A stretch of 64,000 nt of DNA, from the NCBI GenBank assembly GCA_024401355.1, contig JAKSLF010000008.1:32389-96388 (forward strand). The letters run 5' to 3'. Under the pieces are notes generated by a model. The model saw nothing but the letters and a program-made list of their open reading frames with translations, did no database searches and was not told the origin of the DNA. The DNA is from Bacteroidales bacterium (GTDB lineage Bacteria > Bacteroidota > Bacteroidia > Bacteroidales > Marinilabiliaceae). The position numbers and the translations under genes were made by a program. The first letter of the stretch is position 1. Every line of letters begins with the position of its first letter. Shown here piece after piece: positions 16,121 through 24,992 of the stretch.

Positions 16121-17158
16121 TTAGATCAATGGAATGTTGTTCTCCGAACAAGTCTTGCGCATGTCGTCTGGCCAGATGCTAGCCTGAATTTCACCGATAT
16201 GAGCCTTGCGGAGGTAGAACATGCAGAGACGGCTTTGACCAATGCCACCACCTATTGAGAGAGGCAGAGAACCTTCGAGAAGGCGCTTGTGGAAATAGAG
16301 TTCCTTGCGCTGTTCCTGTCCCTTAATCTTGAGCTGACGTTCGAGCGAATCTTTGTCTACGCGTATACCCATAGAACTGATTTCGAATGAACGCTCGAGC
16401 ACAGGATTCCAAATGAGGATATCACCATTGAGTCCCTTGAAGCCATCAGAGTTTTCTGTAGACCAGTCATCATAGTCTGGAGCACGGCCGTCATGAGGTT
16501 CGCCATTGCTCAACTCGCCACCTATTCCCATGATAAAGACTGCACCATAAGCCTTAGCAGCCTTGTCTTCACGCTCTTTTGGAGTGAGATTTGGATATAG
16601 ACGGAGAAGTTCTTCAGCATGTACGAAATGAATATCGTCTGGCAACTGAGGAACCAACTGTGGATAACGCTCGAAAACCACATATTCTGTGCGCTTGATA
16701 GCACCATAGATACGGCGAACCACCTGCTTTAGGAAATCAATGCTACGCTGCTCCTTGCTAATTGTCATTTCCCAGTCCCACTGGTCAACATAAAGAGAAT
16801 GTATATTGTCGAGTTCCTCATCAGAACGGATTGCGTTCATATCTGTATAGATGCCGTATCCCTCTTCGATAGAATAGTCGGCAAGAATCATACGCTTCCA
16901 CTTTGCAAGAGAATGAACAACCTCAGCCTTCTGGTCGGCCAAATCCTTAATAGGGAAGGTAACAGGACGTTCTACACCATTAAGGTCGTCATTGAGGCCA
17001 GTACCCTTCATAACAAAGAGCGGTGCAGTCACACGGCGAAGGCGGAGTTCAGCTGCAAGATTGTGCTGAAAGAAATCTTTGATAAACTGAATGCCGAGCT
17101 CAGTCTGGCGCAAATCGAGTGCTGGTTTATAGCCCTTGGGTATGAATAACTTTCCCAT
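16121..17158 (-). CDS. asnA: aspartate--ammonia ligase (asparagine synthetase A)
   Basis: AsnA makes asparagine from aspartate, ammonia and ATP in the cytoplasm. The 345 residues cover the full family with LRRVTAPLFVMKGTGLNDDL near the N-terminus, the VERPVTFPI segment, the YVDQWDWEMTI stretch, DDWSTENSDGFKGLNGD, the ISSMGIRVD block and the class-II-synthetase-like end GGGIGQSRLCMF. Length is about 15 residues more than the E. coli enzyme. It has its own promoter at 17246-17253. Confidence 0.96.
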   Translation of the reverse strand: MGKLFIPKGYKPALDLRQTELGIQFIKDFFQHNLAAELRLRRVTAPLFVMKGTGLNDDLNGVERPVTFPIKDLADQKAEVVHSLAKWKRMILADYSIEEGYGIYTDMNAIRSDEELDNIHSLYVDQWDWEMTISKEQRSIDFLKQVVRRIYGAIKRTEYVVFERYPQLVPQLPDDIHFVHAEELLRLYPNLTPKEREDKAAKAYGAVFIMGIGGELSNGEPHDGRAPDYDDWSTENSDGFKGLNGDILIWNPVLERSFEISSMGIRVDKDSLERQLKIKGQEQRKELYFHKRLLEGSLPLSIGGGIGQSRLCMFYLRKAHIGEIQASIWPDDMRKTCSENNIPLI

Positions 17159-17245
17159 GATTATTTATAGTAATTTGTATTGTTCTACTTAATGTTCAAA
17201 AGTCAGTTCAACTTAGACATTTTAAATTCTAAGTCCAAAACGACG

Positions 17246-17253
17246 CAAATGTA
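17246..17253 (-). promoter_or_regulatory. -7 promoter element of asnA
   Basis: Minus-strand TACATTTG followed by C matches the Bacteroidota -7 consensus and lies 88 bases before the asnA start. Confidence 0.6.
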
Positions 17254-17320
17254 TTACTTTTTTATTTTATAAACACGAAAAATCGAGTTTTTTTCTCGTT
17301 ATAATTATAAAATCCGTAAT

Positions 17321-17346
17321 TAAGCATACAAAAATGCTTATATTTG
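17321..17346 (+). promoter_or_regulatory. promoter with overlapping inverted repeat
   Basis: TATATTTG (17339-17346) is a perfect -7 element for the gene at 17436. An inverted repeat with 7-bp arms, TAAGCAT (17321-17327) and ATGCTTA (17334-17340), overlaps its first two bases, so a protein bound there would probably block or alter transcription. Confidence 0.6.
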
Positions 17347-17435
17347 CAAAGTTTGATGTAGAAAAATACAAAACAACAAAGACAACCCTAACAATGATGG
17401 GGTGATAATTCAAAAAAAACTAAAATAGAATTGTA

Positions 17436-17999
17436 ATGGACGCACAACAGATAGCTTTTCTCGATCAATACGAGCAAAATTTGACAGACAACATGATATC
17501 TGCAAGTAGGTCGAATCAATATTTTGACGGTGTAATTCTGGAGACTCCCGACATTGATGACAAATGGAAAGAGATGTCAGCAGCCTACGTTGCCGATGCT
17601 GTCAAGGAAATTGCAAACTATCCTCAGGTCGCATTAGGCTGGGCTATGTATATGGGCATGGCTGTGGCTCAGATGTGGGATCAGGACTGGGAGAAATATG
17701 CGTCACGCAATGATATATATGAATCAATAAGAGACAAGCGAGGATTTGACTACCTCGATGAAGTGGTGCGTAGTGAGATACTCGGACTGGAAGGTACCGA
17801 CTTCAAAAAGGCTGAAAACATGGTCAGAGAATATTCGCAGATGGCTCTTGACGCTATAAGACACGAACAGATTGAGCCACAAAGTCCGTTGGCTTTCTAT
17901 GTCTACGCACGAAGCATAAAGGTGCTCTATAAGATAGGTGCAGCGATATGGCTGTCACAACTTGGCTACAAGATGTCTACAGAAATGAACAACAACTAA
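17436..17999 (+). CDS. conserved hypothetical protein
   Basis: I do not recognise a named family. The 187-residue product has no signal peptide. It is acidic and helical, with a central semi-hydrophobic stretch (VALGWAMYMGMAVAQMWDQD) and aromatic-acidic elements (DWEKYASRNDIYE, GFDYLDEVV), and ends in another hydrophobic helix (VLYKIGAAIWLSQLGY). It has its own promoter, and its stop codon overlaps the convergent gene at 17996 by four bases. Confidence 0.75.
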   Translation: MDAQQIAFLDQYEQNLTDNMISASRSNQYFDGVILETPDIDDKWKEMSAAYVADAVKEIANYPQVALGWAMYMGMAVAQMWDQDWEKYASRNDIYESIRDKRGFDYLDEVVRSEILGLEGTDFKKAENMVREYSQMALDAIRHEQIEPQSPLAFYVYARSIKVLYKIGAAIWLSQLGYKMSTEMNNN

Positions 18000-18865
18000 A
18001 GTCTTGCTTTAACTTCACGTATTTCCGCTGAAACTGGATAGGCCTCTGTGATATTACCCATCCTCCAGATGTTCCAGTAGAGTCCGCTCAGACCTTCATC
18101 ATCCTTGAGGTTCAACATATAACGAATGTCACTCATAAAGCAACGGTATGTAACATCTCCAACGCCACTGACAGGTATATAGCGACATGGTATCTCAGCC
18201 TCCATTATATCGGCCAAAGAACATATTATACCTATGCTCCAGTTATCCATCGACATGATTTTGCCATTGTCATCAAGCGCGGTCAGTTCACCTTCTGCCC
18301 TATAGTTGAATTCTACTATGGCATCGTCAGAGAATCCATCAAACTGTTCAGCTGATATAAAACCATTCACAACTTCAAGTTGTTTAGGCTCTGCATAACG
18401 CACCTTATGTGCAAGATATGCATCGGCTATACGAACAGACCCCACACGGCTACTCTGAATATATATTTCGCGTATATGCGATTTATTTTCTTCATCCAAA
18501 TCTGCACGAAGAGTCATTTTCTTGTCCACTACAGGAGAGACAACCCAAGTGGAAACATCTGTATTAGTATACTGAATAGACATGCCTATCTTGGTTATTC
18601 CATCACTAATGCTGTCTATCTCGACCACTACTCTGTCGTAGTCACGAAAGTCTGCCGATGTTCCTTTCTGGCCGTCATCGCCATACCACCATCCATGGCC
18701 AACCCACTTATCATTAAAGGTAATCACATTGGTTGTCGAGTCATAGCTGCTGTTCCATCCGAAGGTCATGTCGCCCAGCTGCAATCGTTCGGGCTTCTCG
18801 CACGACGTGAACGCCATCAGCAACGATACTATCGGGAATAATATGGCAAACCTATAAACACTCAT
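17996..18865 (-). CDS. lipoprotein of unknown function
   Basis: The 289-residue product begins with a signal and lipobox (SLLMAFTSCEKP). The rest is beta-rich and resembles the carbohydrate-binding-like domains that Bacteroidota place on surface lipoproteins, with DYDRVVVEIDS and paired beta segments, but I cannot assign a family. The stop overlaps that of the convergent 17436 gene. Confidence 0.75.
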   Translation of the reverse strand: MSVYRFAILFPIVSLLMAFTSCEKPERLQLGDMTFGWNSSYDSTTNVITFNDKWVGHGWWYGDDGQKGTSADFRDYDRVVVEIDSISDGITKIGMSIQYTNTDVSTWVVSPVVDKKMTLRADLDEENKSHIREIYIQSSRVGSVRIADAYLAHKVRYAEPKQLEVVNGFISAEQFDGFSDDAIVEFNYRAEGELTALDDNGKIMSMDNWSIGIICSLADIMEAEIPCRYIPVSGVGDVTYRCFMSDIRYMLNLKDDEGLSGLYWNIWRMGNITEAYPVSAEIREVKARL

Positions 18866-18924
18866 ATTTGATATCTATTCTGTTTTATGGGACAAATCTA
18901 CAACCAAATGACGAAAAAAACAAA

Positions 18925-18962
18925 TAAAAAAAGCGAATGATGTACTAAAAACACCATTCGCT
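18925..18962 (-). terminator. terminator of the DUF3078 gene
   Basis: On the minus strand AGCGAATG (18962-18955) pairs with CATTCGCT (18939-18932) around a 15-base loop, followed by a T-rich tract (complement of 18925-18931). Confidence 0.85.
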
Positions 18963-19025
18963 GATATATTCAACAACGGTAACTTGTCAAACTATCCGAC
19001 ATGACAAGTCATGTTGTCCGTACTA

Positions 19026-19958
19026 TTACCAATGGAATGCAAGACCGAAGCCGAAGAGTTCCTTGAACTGGAGGCGAGCACCACGTGTACGTGTACCAAC
19101 CTGAGTTTCGCCATTCTCATCAACAAATGAGTATGCTTCCTTGTACTTGATATCATCATCGAAGAGGATGTTGAACTTGAGGATAGCAGTGAGCCAGTCG
19201 TTGACATGGAGGTTAAAGCCTGTCTCAGCATCGATATCGATATGCTCAGGATGATCCAAGAGGTTAGAGAATGCTGTAGCAGTAAGGAAGTAGTCGACAT
19301 TCTTCACAAGGTTCTTCTTGTCAACTGTCATCTTAGCTGTTGCACCATACTCGAAACGAGCCTTCTTGCCAGCATCCAAACCATAGTCAGTCGAGAAGTC
19401 TGTGTCTGTTACAATTGTGGTACGGCCAGTGAGAGGCGAGATGTAGAGCGAGAATACATCTGATGGCTTGTAGAGCATACCGATTGACACATTGAGGTAG
19501 GCTGGAGCCATGAACTTTGATACGGTGTCTACGATAGCCGAACCATCATACTTGTAACCATAAGCAAACTGTGTCTTGAAGTCAAAGAGAGCAGAATAGA
19601 ACCACTTGTGCTTGTAGGCGTTGTAGCCAAAGTTTGAAGTAAGCTGCAATTTATCTTCAGACTTCTGTACGTCTTCGCTCTTGTACTTTGTAAGACCATA
19701 TCCCATATCGAGGGTGTTGTCCCATGTAACCTGCTCTGTCTTGAGGTTAGCGAATGTCTTGAAAAGGAATGTACCTGTTACCGAGTTCTTACCACCGGCA
19801 GCCCAGTTCTTAAATGAGATCTGGTTGAAAGTGAACGAACCGTTACCACCTGTCTTCCATGCCTTTTCTGGTGCAGGAGCTGCTTCTGGTGCAGCATCCT
19901 GGGCAAAAGCGCCAGTAGTGAAAGCAGCGAGAATTGCTGCAAAGATGAATTTCTTCAT
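19026..19958 (-). CDS. DUF3078 outer-membrane protein
   Basis: A 310-residue protein with a Sec signal (MKKFIFAAILAAFTTGAFAQ) and the DUF3078 hallmark early in the mature part (WKTGGNGSFTFNQISFKNWA, then AAGGKNSVTG). The body is alternating aromatic and polar beta strands and the chain ends in a terminal aromatic (GFGLAFHW), as expected of an outer-membrane beta-barrel. The role of the family is not known. A strong terminator follows, so it is probably transcribed alone. Confidence 0.9.
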   Translation of the reverse strand: MKKFIFAAILAAFTTGAFAQDAAPEAAPAPEKAWKTGGNGSFTFNQISFKNWAAGGKNSVTGTFLFKTFANLKTEQVTWDNTLDMGYGLTKYKSEDVQKSEDKLQLTSNFGYNAYKHKWFYSALFDFKTQFAYGYKYDGSAIVDTVSKFMAPAYLNVSIGMLYKPSDVFSLYISPLTGRTTIVTDTDFSTDYGLDAGKKARFEYGATAKMTVDKKNLVKNVDYFLTATAFSNLLDHPEHIDIDAETGFNLHVNDWLTAILKFNILFDDDIKYKEAYSFVDENGETQVGTRTRGARLQFKELFGFGLAFHW

Positions 19959-20020
19959 TGTTGTTCTGTTGAGGTTTAATTTATAGATATTGTTATTATT
20001 TTCCTAAAATGAATCAACTT

Positions 20021-20848
20021 CTACTTGTTGATTATATGAATGTCGCGTTGCGGAAACGGAATGGATATTCCCTGGGCGTCAAACTCCTTCTTGACAAATT
20101 CATTCATATAGAAGAATACTGCCCAATAGTCCTCCGAACGCACCCACACACGCACTACGATATTAACGCTGCTGTCGGCCAAACCGCTGACGGCCATGAA
20201 TGGCTCGTGTCCGGCGTCTGACAATATTTTGTTGTTACGTCCGATGACTGCTCGAATGGCTGCATACGCCTTGTCAATGTCATCACCATATCCGATGCCG
20301 AAGGTGAAGTCCACACGACGATCTGGCTGCTTCGAGTAGTTGACAAGCGAACCCGTTGAAAGTCCGCCGTTAGGTATTACAACTACTTTATTGTCACCAG
20401 TGGTGAGTATTGTGTTGAATATCTGTACTTCCTTCACTACTCCCGAGAAGCCCTGGGCTTCGATGAAGTCACCGACACGGAATGGCTTGAAGACGAGTAT
20501 CATCATGCCACCTGCAAAGTTCTGCAGTGTACCCGAGAATGCCATACCAACTGCCAAGCCCGCTGCACCAAGTATTGCAACAAACGACGTCATCGGTATT
20601 CCGACATACGAAATTGTCGAGACTATGAGAAGTGTCTTCAGTCCCCAGTTAATGATGCTGACAACAAAAGGCGTAAGTGTCGAGTCCACCTTACGTATTT
20701 CAAGCATTCGCCTTGTCGCTGCCGTGATTCGCTTGATCAGCCAGAATCCGACGACGAGCATCAAAACGGCAACTATCAGCATCTTACCATAGGCGAGAAT
20801 GGTAGGCAGCATTGAAATGAAAAAATCCTTGATGTTAAAGTTTTCCAT
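20021..20848 (-). CDS. small-conductance mechanosensitive channel, MscS family
   Basis: The 275-residue protein has the classical MscS plan: three N-terminal membrane helices, the last being the pore-lining one with GAAGLAVGMAFSGTLQNFAG, then the conserved KPFRVGDFIEAQGFSGVVKE beta domain and a C-terminal alpha/beta domain. Such channels open under membrane tension and let osmolytes escape on hypo-osmotic shock. The order of Gly and Ala residues in the pore helix is intact, so it should be functional. Confidence 0.95.
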   Translation of the reverse strand: MENFNIKDFFISMLPTILAYGKMLIVAVLMLVVGFWLIKRITAATRRMLEIRKVDSTLTPFVVSIINWGLKTLLIVSTISYVGIPMTSFVAILGAAGLAVGMAFSGTLQNFAGGMMILVFKPFRVGDFIEAQGFSGVVKEVQIFNTILTTGDNKVVVIPNGGLSTGSLVNYSKQPDRRVDFTFGIGYGDDIDKAYAAIRAVIGRNNKILSDAGHEPFMAVSGLADSSVNIVVRVWVRSEDYWAVFFYMNEFVKKEFDAQGISIPFPQRDIHIINK

Positions 20849-20902
20849 ATATAATATGTTTGTTTTGTCGTTTTAAAGCACAAGCACTATCAAGTACTTC
20901 TT

Positions 20903-20917
20903 TCACTATTATAGTGA
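20903..20917. repeat. 15-bp palindrome between mscS and the HAD gene
   Basis: TCACTAT-T-ATAGTGA has perfect 7-bp arms, followed at 20922-20936 by a second partial hairpin (AGCC...GGTT type). It lies 55 bases upstream of the mscS start and 35 downstream of the HAD stop, so it may be an operator or part of a transcript end. Confidence 0.4.
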
Positions 20918-20951
20918 CATGTAGCCTAAAAGGTTACGTTTTTAGCAAATA

Positions 20952-21557
20952 TTAAACGTATATTTGATAGTAGGGCTTTACGTCAACATACATCATTCCT
21001 GCACGACGTGCTGCTTCAAAGCCCGGTTCTGCATCCTCAAACACTTCACACAATGACGGGTCAACGCCCATTCGCTCGGCACACAACAGGAAGGTGTCGG
21101 GATGAGGCTTGTGGTTGGAAACGTCATCGGCACTCACTATGCAGTCGAACTTTTCAAGCAGTCCAACATTGCGGAGCATTCGTATTGCACGTGAAGTATC
21201 GCTACCCGTGCCGACGGCCATCGGAATGCGACCATAGTTCTCATTTACCACGTTGACAACTGGGTCGATTATGGCTACATCGTCGACATGCTGATAGACA
21301 TAGTTCTGCTTGAGATCCACTATCTGCTGTGGTGTCGCTGGCGTCGAATATTTATCAATGAGTATCTGGGCTATTTCAAGAGCAGCCTTTCCGGCATTCG
21401 AAAAGAAGAAATCATGGTCCACTTCGGTTCCAAAATGTCGGAACGATGACAGCCATCCTGCCCAATGCATAGGCATGCTGTCCATGAGAGTACCATCGAG
21501 GTCAAATATGAGAGCCTTGGCTCGTGAGTCGGCACGTAATATGTTATTTTCTGCCAT
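20952..21557 (-). CDS. HAD-superfamily hydrolase, beta-phosphoglucomutase/phosphatase-like
   Basis: The 201-residue protein has all HAD motifs: nucleophile motif I (ALIFDLDGTLMDSMPMHW), motif II threonine or serine around VGTGSDTSRAIRML, and motif III/IV (KPHPDTFLLCAERM, CEVFEDAEPGFEAARRAG). The helical cap between motifs I and II is of the C1 type found in beta-phosphoglucomutases and sugar-phosphate phosphatases. The exact substrate cannot be read from the sequence. Confidence 0.9.
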   Translation of the reverse strand: MAENNILRADSRAKALIFDLDGTLMDSMPMHWAGWLSSFRHFGTEVDHDFFFSNAGKAALEIAQILIDKYSTPATPQQIVDLKQNYVYQHVDDVAIIDPVVNVVNENYGRIPMAVGTGSDTSRAIRMLRNVGLLEKFDCIVSADDVSNHKPHPDTFLLCAERMGVDPSLCEVFEDAEPGFEAARRAGMMYVDVKPYYQIYV

Positions 21558-21586
21558 CGATTAGTTGTTGTTTGTCTATTTCACGA

Positions 21587-21594
21587 CAAAATTA
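21587..21594 (-). promoter_or_regulatory. -7 promoter element of the HAD gene
   Basis: Minus-strand TAATTTTG, 30 bases before the start at 21557; it faces the gluQ promoter 24 bases away. Confidence 0.6.
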
Positions 21595-21617
21595 ATCTAA
21601 AATTGCGATATGATGGC

Positions 21618-21625
21618 TAAATTTG
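21618..21625 (+). promoter_or_regulatory. -7 promoter element of gluQ
   Basis: TAAATTTG followed by C matches the consensus, 31 bases before the ATG at 21656. Confidence 0.6.
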
Positions 21626-21655
21626 CGTTGTTTTAGGTTTTATTAAAGTTTAAGC

Positions 21656-22588
21656 ATGACAGACATGATAACGAGAGGCCGTTTTGCCCCATCACCAAGC
21701 GGAAGAATGCACTTGGGGAACATATACTCGGCATTGTTGTCGTATGTTTCGGCAAAGCATAAAAATGGAGAATGGATCATACGCATCGAGGACCTCGACC
21801 GCCAGCGATGCAAGAGAGAGTATGCCGACAAGGTTATCGACGACCTTCATTGGATGGGGATGCGGAGCGACGCCGAGATTGTCTATCAAAGCGATAGGGA
21901 TGCTATATATGAGGCTGCTCTATCGAAGCTCAGCGACAAGGGGCTGACCTACGGATGCTACTGCCGACGGGCCGACATTCTGTCAGCTCGGGCCCCTCAC
22001 GAGTCAGACGGACGTGTGGTCTATAGTGGCAGATGCAGACACTTGTCTGATGCTGAGCGGTTGGTCATGGAAGCTGAGAGGAAACCTGCTACAAGAGTGA
22101 TTGTTGCCGATAAGACTATTGACTTTACCGACGGACACTACGGTCACCAGAGCATGAATCTGGCATGCGATTGCGGCGACTTCATTGTCAGACGGGCGGA
22201 TGGCAATTTTGCCTACCAGCTGGCTGTTGTTGTCGACGATGCCGAGCAGGGCGTGACTGAAGTTGTGAGAGGAAGAGACCTCATGGATTCATCACATCAG
22301 CAGATATATCTCTACAATATGTTGGGTTACGATGTTCCACAATTCTATCATCTGCCACTATTGATGTCTGAGACTGGTCACCGACTGGCCAAGAGAGATG
22401 CCTGCACCGACATGGGATTCTTAAGGGAAGCGTATACAAAGGAAGGCCTCATTGGCCACATTATGTTTTTAGCAGGAGTCATAGACCGCGATGAACCTTT
22501 GACGCTTAACGAGGCTGTTGACATGTTCGACTGGGAGAATGTCAGAAAGGACTCAGGAATAACTATTTCTAGCCAAGAATTGGCGTAA
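21656..22588 (+). CDS. gluQ: glutamyl-queuosine tRNA(Asp) synthetase
   Basis: GluQ-RS is a truncated glutamyl-tRNA synthetase that attaches glutamate to queuosine at position 34 of tRNA-Asp. The 310 residues contain only the catalytic part and no anticodon-binding domain. FAPSPSGRMHLGNIYSAL is the HIGH-region signature, RIEDLDRQRC the second class I block, and the zinc site is suggested by CYCRR and YSGRCRH (about residues 101-127). The KMSKS-like loop reads RLAKRDACTD. A full-length GltX for translation must lie outside the window. It has its own promoter and converges on the phosphatase gene at 22602. Confidence 0.92.
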   Translation: MTDMITRGRFAPSPSGRMHLGNIYSALLSYVSAKHKNGEWIIRIEDLDRQRCKREYADKVIDDLHWMGMRSDAEIVYQSDRDAIYEAALSKLSDKGLTYGCYCRRADILSARAPHESDGRVVYSGRCRHLSDAERLVMEAERKPATRVIVADKTIDFTDGHYGHQSMNLACDCGDFIVRRADGNFAYQLAVVVDDAEQGVTEVVRGRDLMDSSHQQIYLYNMLGYDVPQFYHLPLLMSETGHRLAKRDACTDMGFLREAYTKEGLIGHIMFLAGVIDRDEPLTLNEAVDMFDWENVRKDSGITISSQELA

Positions 22589-22601
22589 GCCACCAATCAC
22601 T

Positions 22602-24893
22602 TTACAGGCGTATGCCTACCATGATATTGTCGTCGGTCTGCTCTGATTCGTATGGTGTACCCACACGACGCCACGCATCGACCTCTGTCTTGATACGTAC
22701 CAGCTGTTCTTGACATGGCAGTTGGTTGATTTCGTCAAGGAGATTCCTGAGCCTGCGGGCTGAGTACTTCACTTCCTTGCCACGTTGCTGGTCATAACCG
22801 AACTGGTCTACTATGCCATCTGAAAACATATAGAGCATGTCACCTTGCGAAAAAGGCAGTTCATGGTCAGTGAACGGTGCATCGACCGACATATCACCTC
22901 CTATAGGCATGCGGTCACCATCTATTTTACTGAACACACCTTCATGATATATGTATAGCGGACGGAAGGCTCCGGCATAGTGAATTGTCTGCGTATCATT
23001 GTCTACGATGACCAGTCCCAGGTCCATGCCATCACGGTTGCCCGTTTCTTCGCTATGCTGATGCAGGGCATCGCGTAGCATCGTTCGCAGGTCATCAAGA
23101 AAACGTCCAGCTGAGATTCGCATCGCATCATTGCTACCTGATTTCTGCTGCAGACTGCTTTCCATGCCAAAGCGTGCTACAATTTCATTAAGCAAACTCA
23201 CGCCCAGCATCGACACGAAGGCGCCAGGCACTCCATGACCCGTACAGTCGGCAACGACCATCAGCTGCCTATTGGCTCCCTGGTGCACCCAGTAGAAGTC
23301 GCCGCTGACAATATCCTTCGGACGGAAAAAGACAAAATGATCACCAAACACTTCGTCAAGATATCTCGACGTCGGCATGGCCGCATTCTGTATGAGGCTT
23401 GCATAGCTTATGCTATCGGTAATCTGAGAATGAGCAGTCGACAACAGATCTCGCTGATGTTCCAGGTCGTCATTAATGGCCAATATCTCCTCTTTCTGCT
23501 GTTCGAGTTCACAATTTTTCTCATCGAGCAAGCGGTTGGCATTGCGGCTCTTGATAAAGTTGATAACGACAAGGACAAGGATGACCACCACAGCTATAAT
23601 GACAATGAACATCATCTTCGCATTGGCCTTGTATTGCAGTTCCCTTTCGAGGTTTTCACGCTCACGGGCCTGCATCTCGACATTGAAACGGGTCTCCGCC
23701 ATGTTGGTGGCGGACTTGGCAGCAAAGTCATTCTGTCGGTTTTTTCTATACCAGCGATGAAACTGAGTTTTGCTCTCAAAGGCTTTCTTGTACTGACCCT
23801 TCATGCTGTATAGTTCCGAATACCATGCGTATGTATCTTCCATCTCCATGCCATGGTTAGCTACGTCGCCAGAGTAGGCACTAAACAGCGAGTCGAGATA
23901 GGTCTCTGCCTCCGCATAACGCTTCACCTTTATGAGCCATGCCAGGCGCGAGTTCTTATACATGTCAAGCAGCGAATCAAATCCGTTGTTCACGCAGATG
24001 GCATACGATTCATCCAGCAGTACCCGGCACGAGTCAAGGAGCTCTGTCTCACGCTCGGGCTGAAGCTCCGACAACTCTGTGTAGTCCTGTACGATATATA
24101 TGTCACACTTTGCTACATCAAACACCTCATTCACCGATTGCGACATTTGGCGCGACACATAGAAGTAGTCGAGACTGCGTATGAGGTATTCCATGTTTTC
24201 CGCTACAGGGTCCAGGTCATAACGGCTTCCATACGACCCACCTAAAAGGAAGTACGATTCGGCCAAGGTTCCAATATCATTACCATTGCGGCATAGATTT
24301 AGCGTTGTGGTTGCATACTCATCCGCCACATCAAACATATCGTTATTCAAGGCGTTGATGGCCATGTTGTTCATGACTCTGGCCATGCGGATGGTGTCTG
24401 ACAGCTGGCTATATAGCTTGTAGGCTTTATTATAATAGCCGTCGGCTGTCAACGCATCGGCACGCATGCCGTATGCCGAACCTAGCGACGAATTGAATCG
24501 CGCCATCATGCGTTTATCATCAAGAGCATGCGCTATGGCCAGTCCCTCAAAGCACAAGTCACAGCATTTATCATATTCACATTGGTAGTAGTAGCAGTCT
24601 TCCAAACAGTCACATGCCAGCATCTCATATCTTTTGTTTTCCACATCTCGTGCTTCATCATGCAGGAGCTTGGAATAATAAAATGACGAGTCGACATTCT
24701 GATTGAGATATTCATGCGACAACTGATACAGCAACGACAGCCTAGTCGTGTCATTCTGCCCAATGCGCGAACTGTTGAGCATACTCTTCAAACTGTCGAT
24801 AGCCGATGACATCTCATTGCCGGCATCTGCTGATACTGAGCAGCACATTGCGGCAAAAACGAGAACATACGATTCTATCTTCTTCAACAGCAT
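22602..24893 (-). CDS. TPR-containing SpoIIE-type serine phosphatase
   Basis: A 763-residue membrane protein that combines a periplasmic tetratricopeptide sensor with a cytoplasmic PP2C-like phosphatase. ATG 24893 gives a proper signal (MLLKKIESYVLVFAAMCC); the ATG at 24923 overlaps the promoter. Residues about 35-390 are TPR helices (YYSKLLHDEA, YNKAYKLYSQL). A membrane helix (MMFIVIIAVVVILVLVVINF) and a coiled coil with NCELEQQKEEILAINDDLEH lead to the phosphatase: FFRPKDIVSGDFYWV, VVADCTGHGVPGAFVSMLG, MYMFSDGIVDQFG and the DDN end (TDDNIMVGIRL). Such proteins often control partner-switching regulators; no anti-sigma partner is visible here. Confidence 0.9.
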   Translation of the reverse strand: MLLKKIESYVLVFAAMCCSVSADAGNEMSSAIDSLKSMLNSSRIGQNDTTRLSLLYQLSHEYLNQNVDSSFYYSKLLHDEARDVENKRYEMLACDCLEDCYYYQCEYDKCCDLCFEGLAIAHALDDKRMMARFNSSLGSAYGMRADALTADGYYNKAYKLYSQLSDTIRMARVMNNMAINALNNDMFDVADEYATTTLNLCRNGNDIGTLAESYFLLGGSYGSRYDLDPVAENMEYLIRSLDYFYVSRQMSQSVNEVFDVAKCDIYIVQDYTELSELQPERETELLDSCRVLLDESYAICVNNGFDSLLDMYKNSRLAWLIKVKRYAEAETYLDSLFSAYSGDVANHGMEMEDTYAWYSELYSMKGQYKKAFESKTQFHRWYRKNRQNDFAAKSATNMAETRFNVEMQARERENLERELQYKANAKMMFIVIIAVVVILVLVVINFIKSRNANRLLDEKNCELEQQKEEILAINDDLEHQRDLLSTAHSQITDSISYASLIQNAAMPTSRYLDEVFGDHFVFFRPKDIVSGDFYWVHQGANRQLMVVADCTGHGVPGAFVSMLGVSLLNEIVARFGMESSLQQKSGSNDAMRISAGRFLDDLRTMLRDALHQHSEETGNRDGMDLGLVIVDNDTQTIHYAGAFRPLYIYHEGVFSKIDGDRMPIGGDMSVDAPFTDHELPFSQGDMLYMFSDGIVDQFGYDQQRGKEVKYSARRLRNLLDEINQLPCQEQLVRIKTEVDAWRRVGTPYESEQTDDNIMVGIRL

Positions 24894-24920
24894 CGGATTG
24901 TCATTTGTATTTACACCTTG

Positions 24921-24928
24921 CAAATATA
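24921..24928 (-). promoter_or_regulatory. -7 promoter element of the TPR-SpoIIE gene
   Basis: Minus-strand TATATTTG, about 28 bases before ATG 24893; it overlaps the alternative start at 24923 and so rules that start out if it is used. Confidence 0.65.
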
Positions 24929-24992
24929 CAAAAAAGTGACTACAATGAAGTGATTATGCTTCATTTTTCAGCATAAGGACACTATATGGAAA

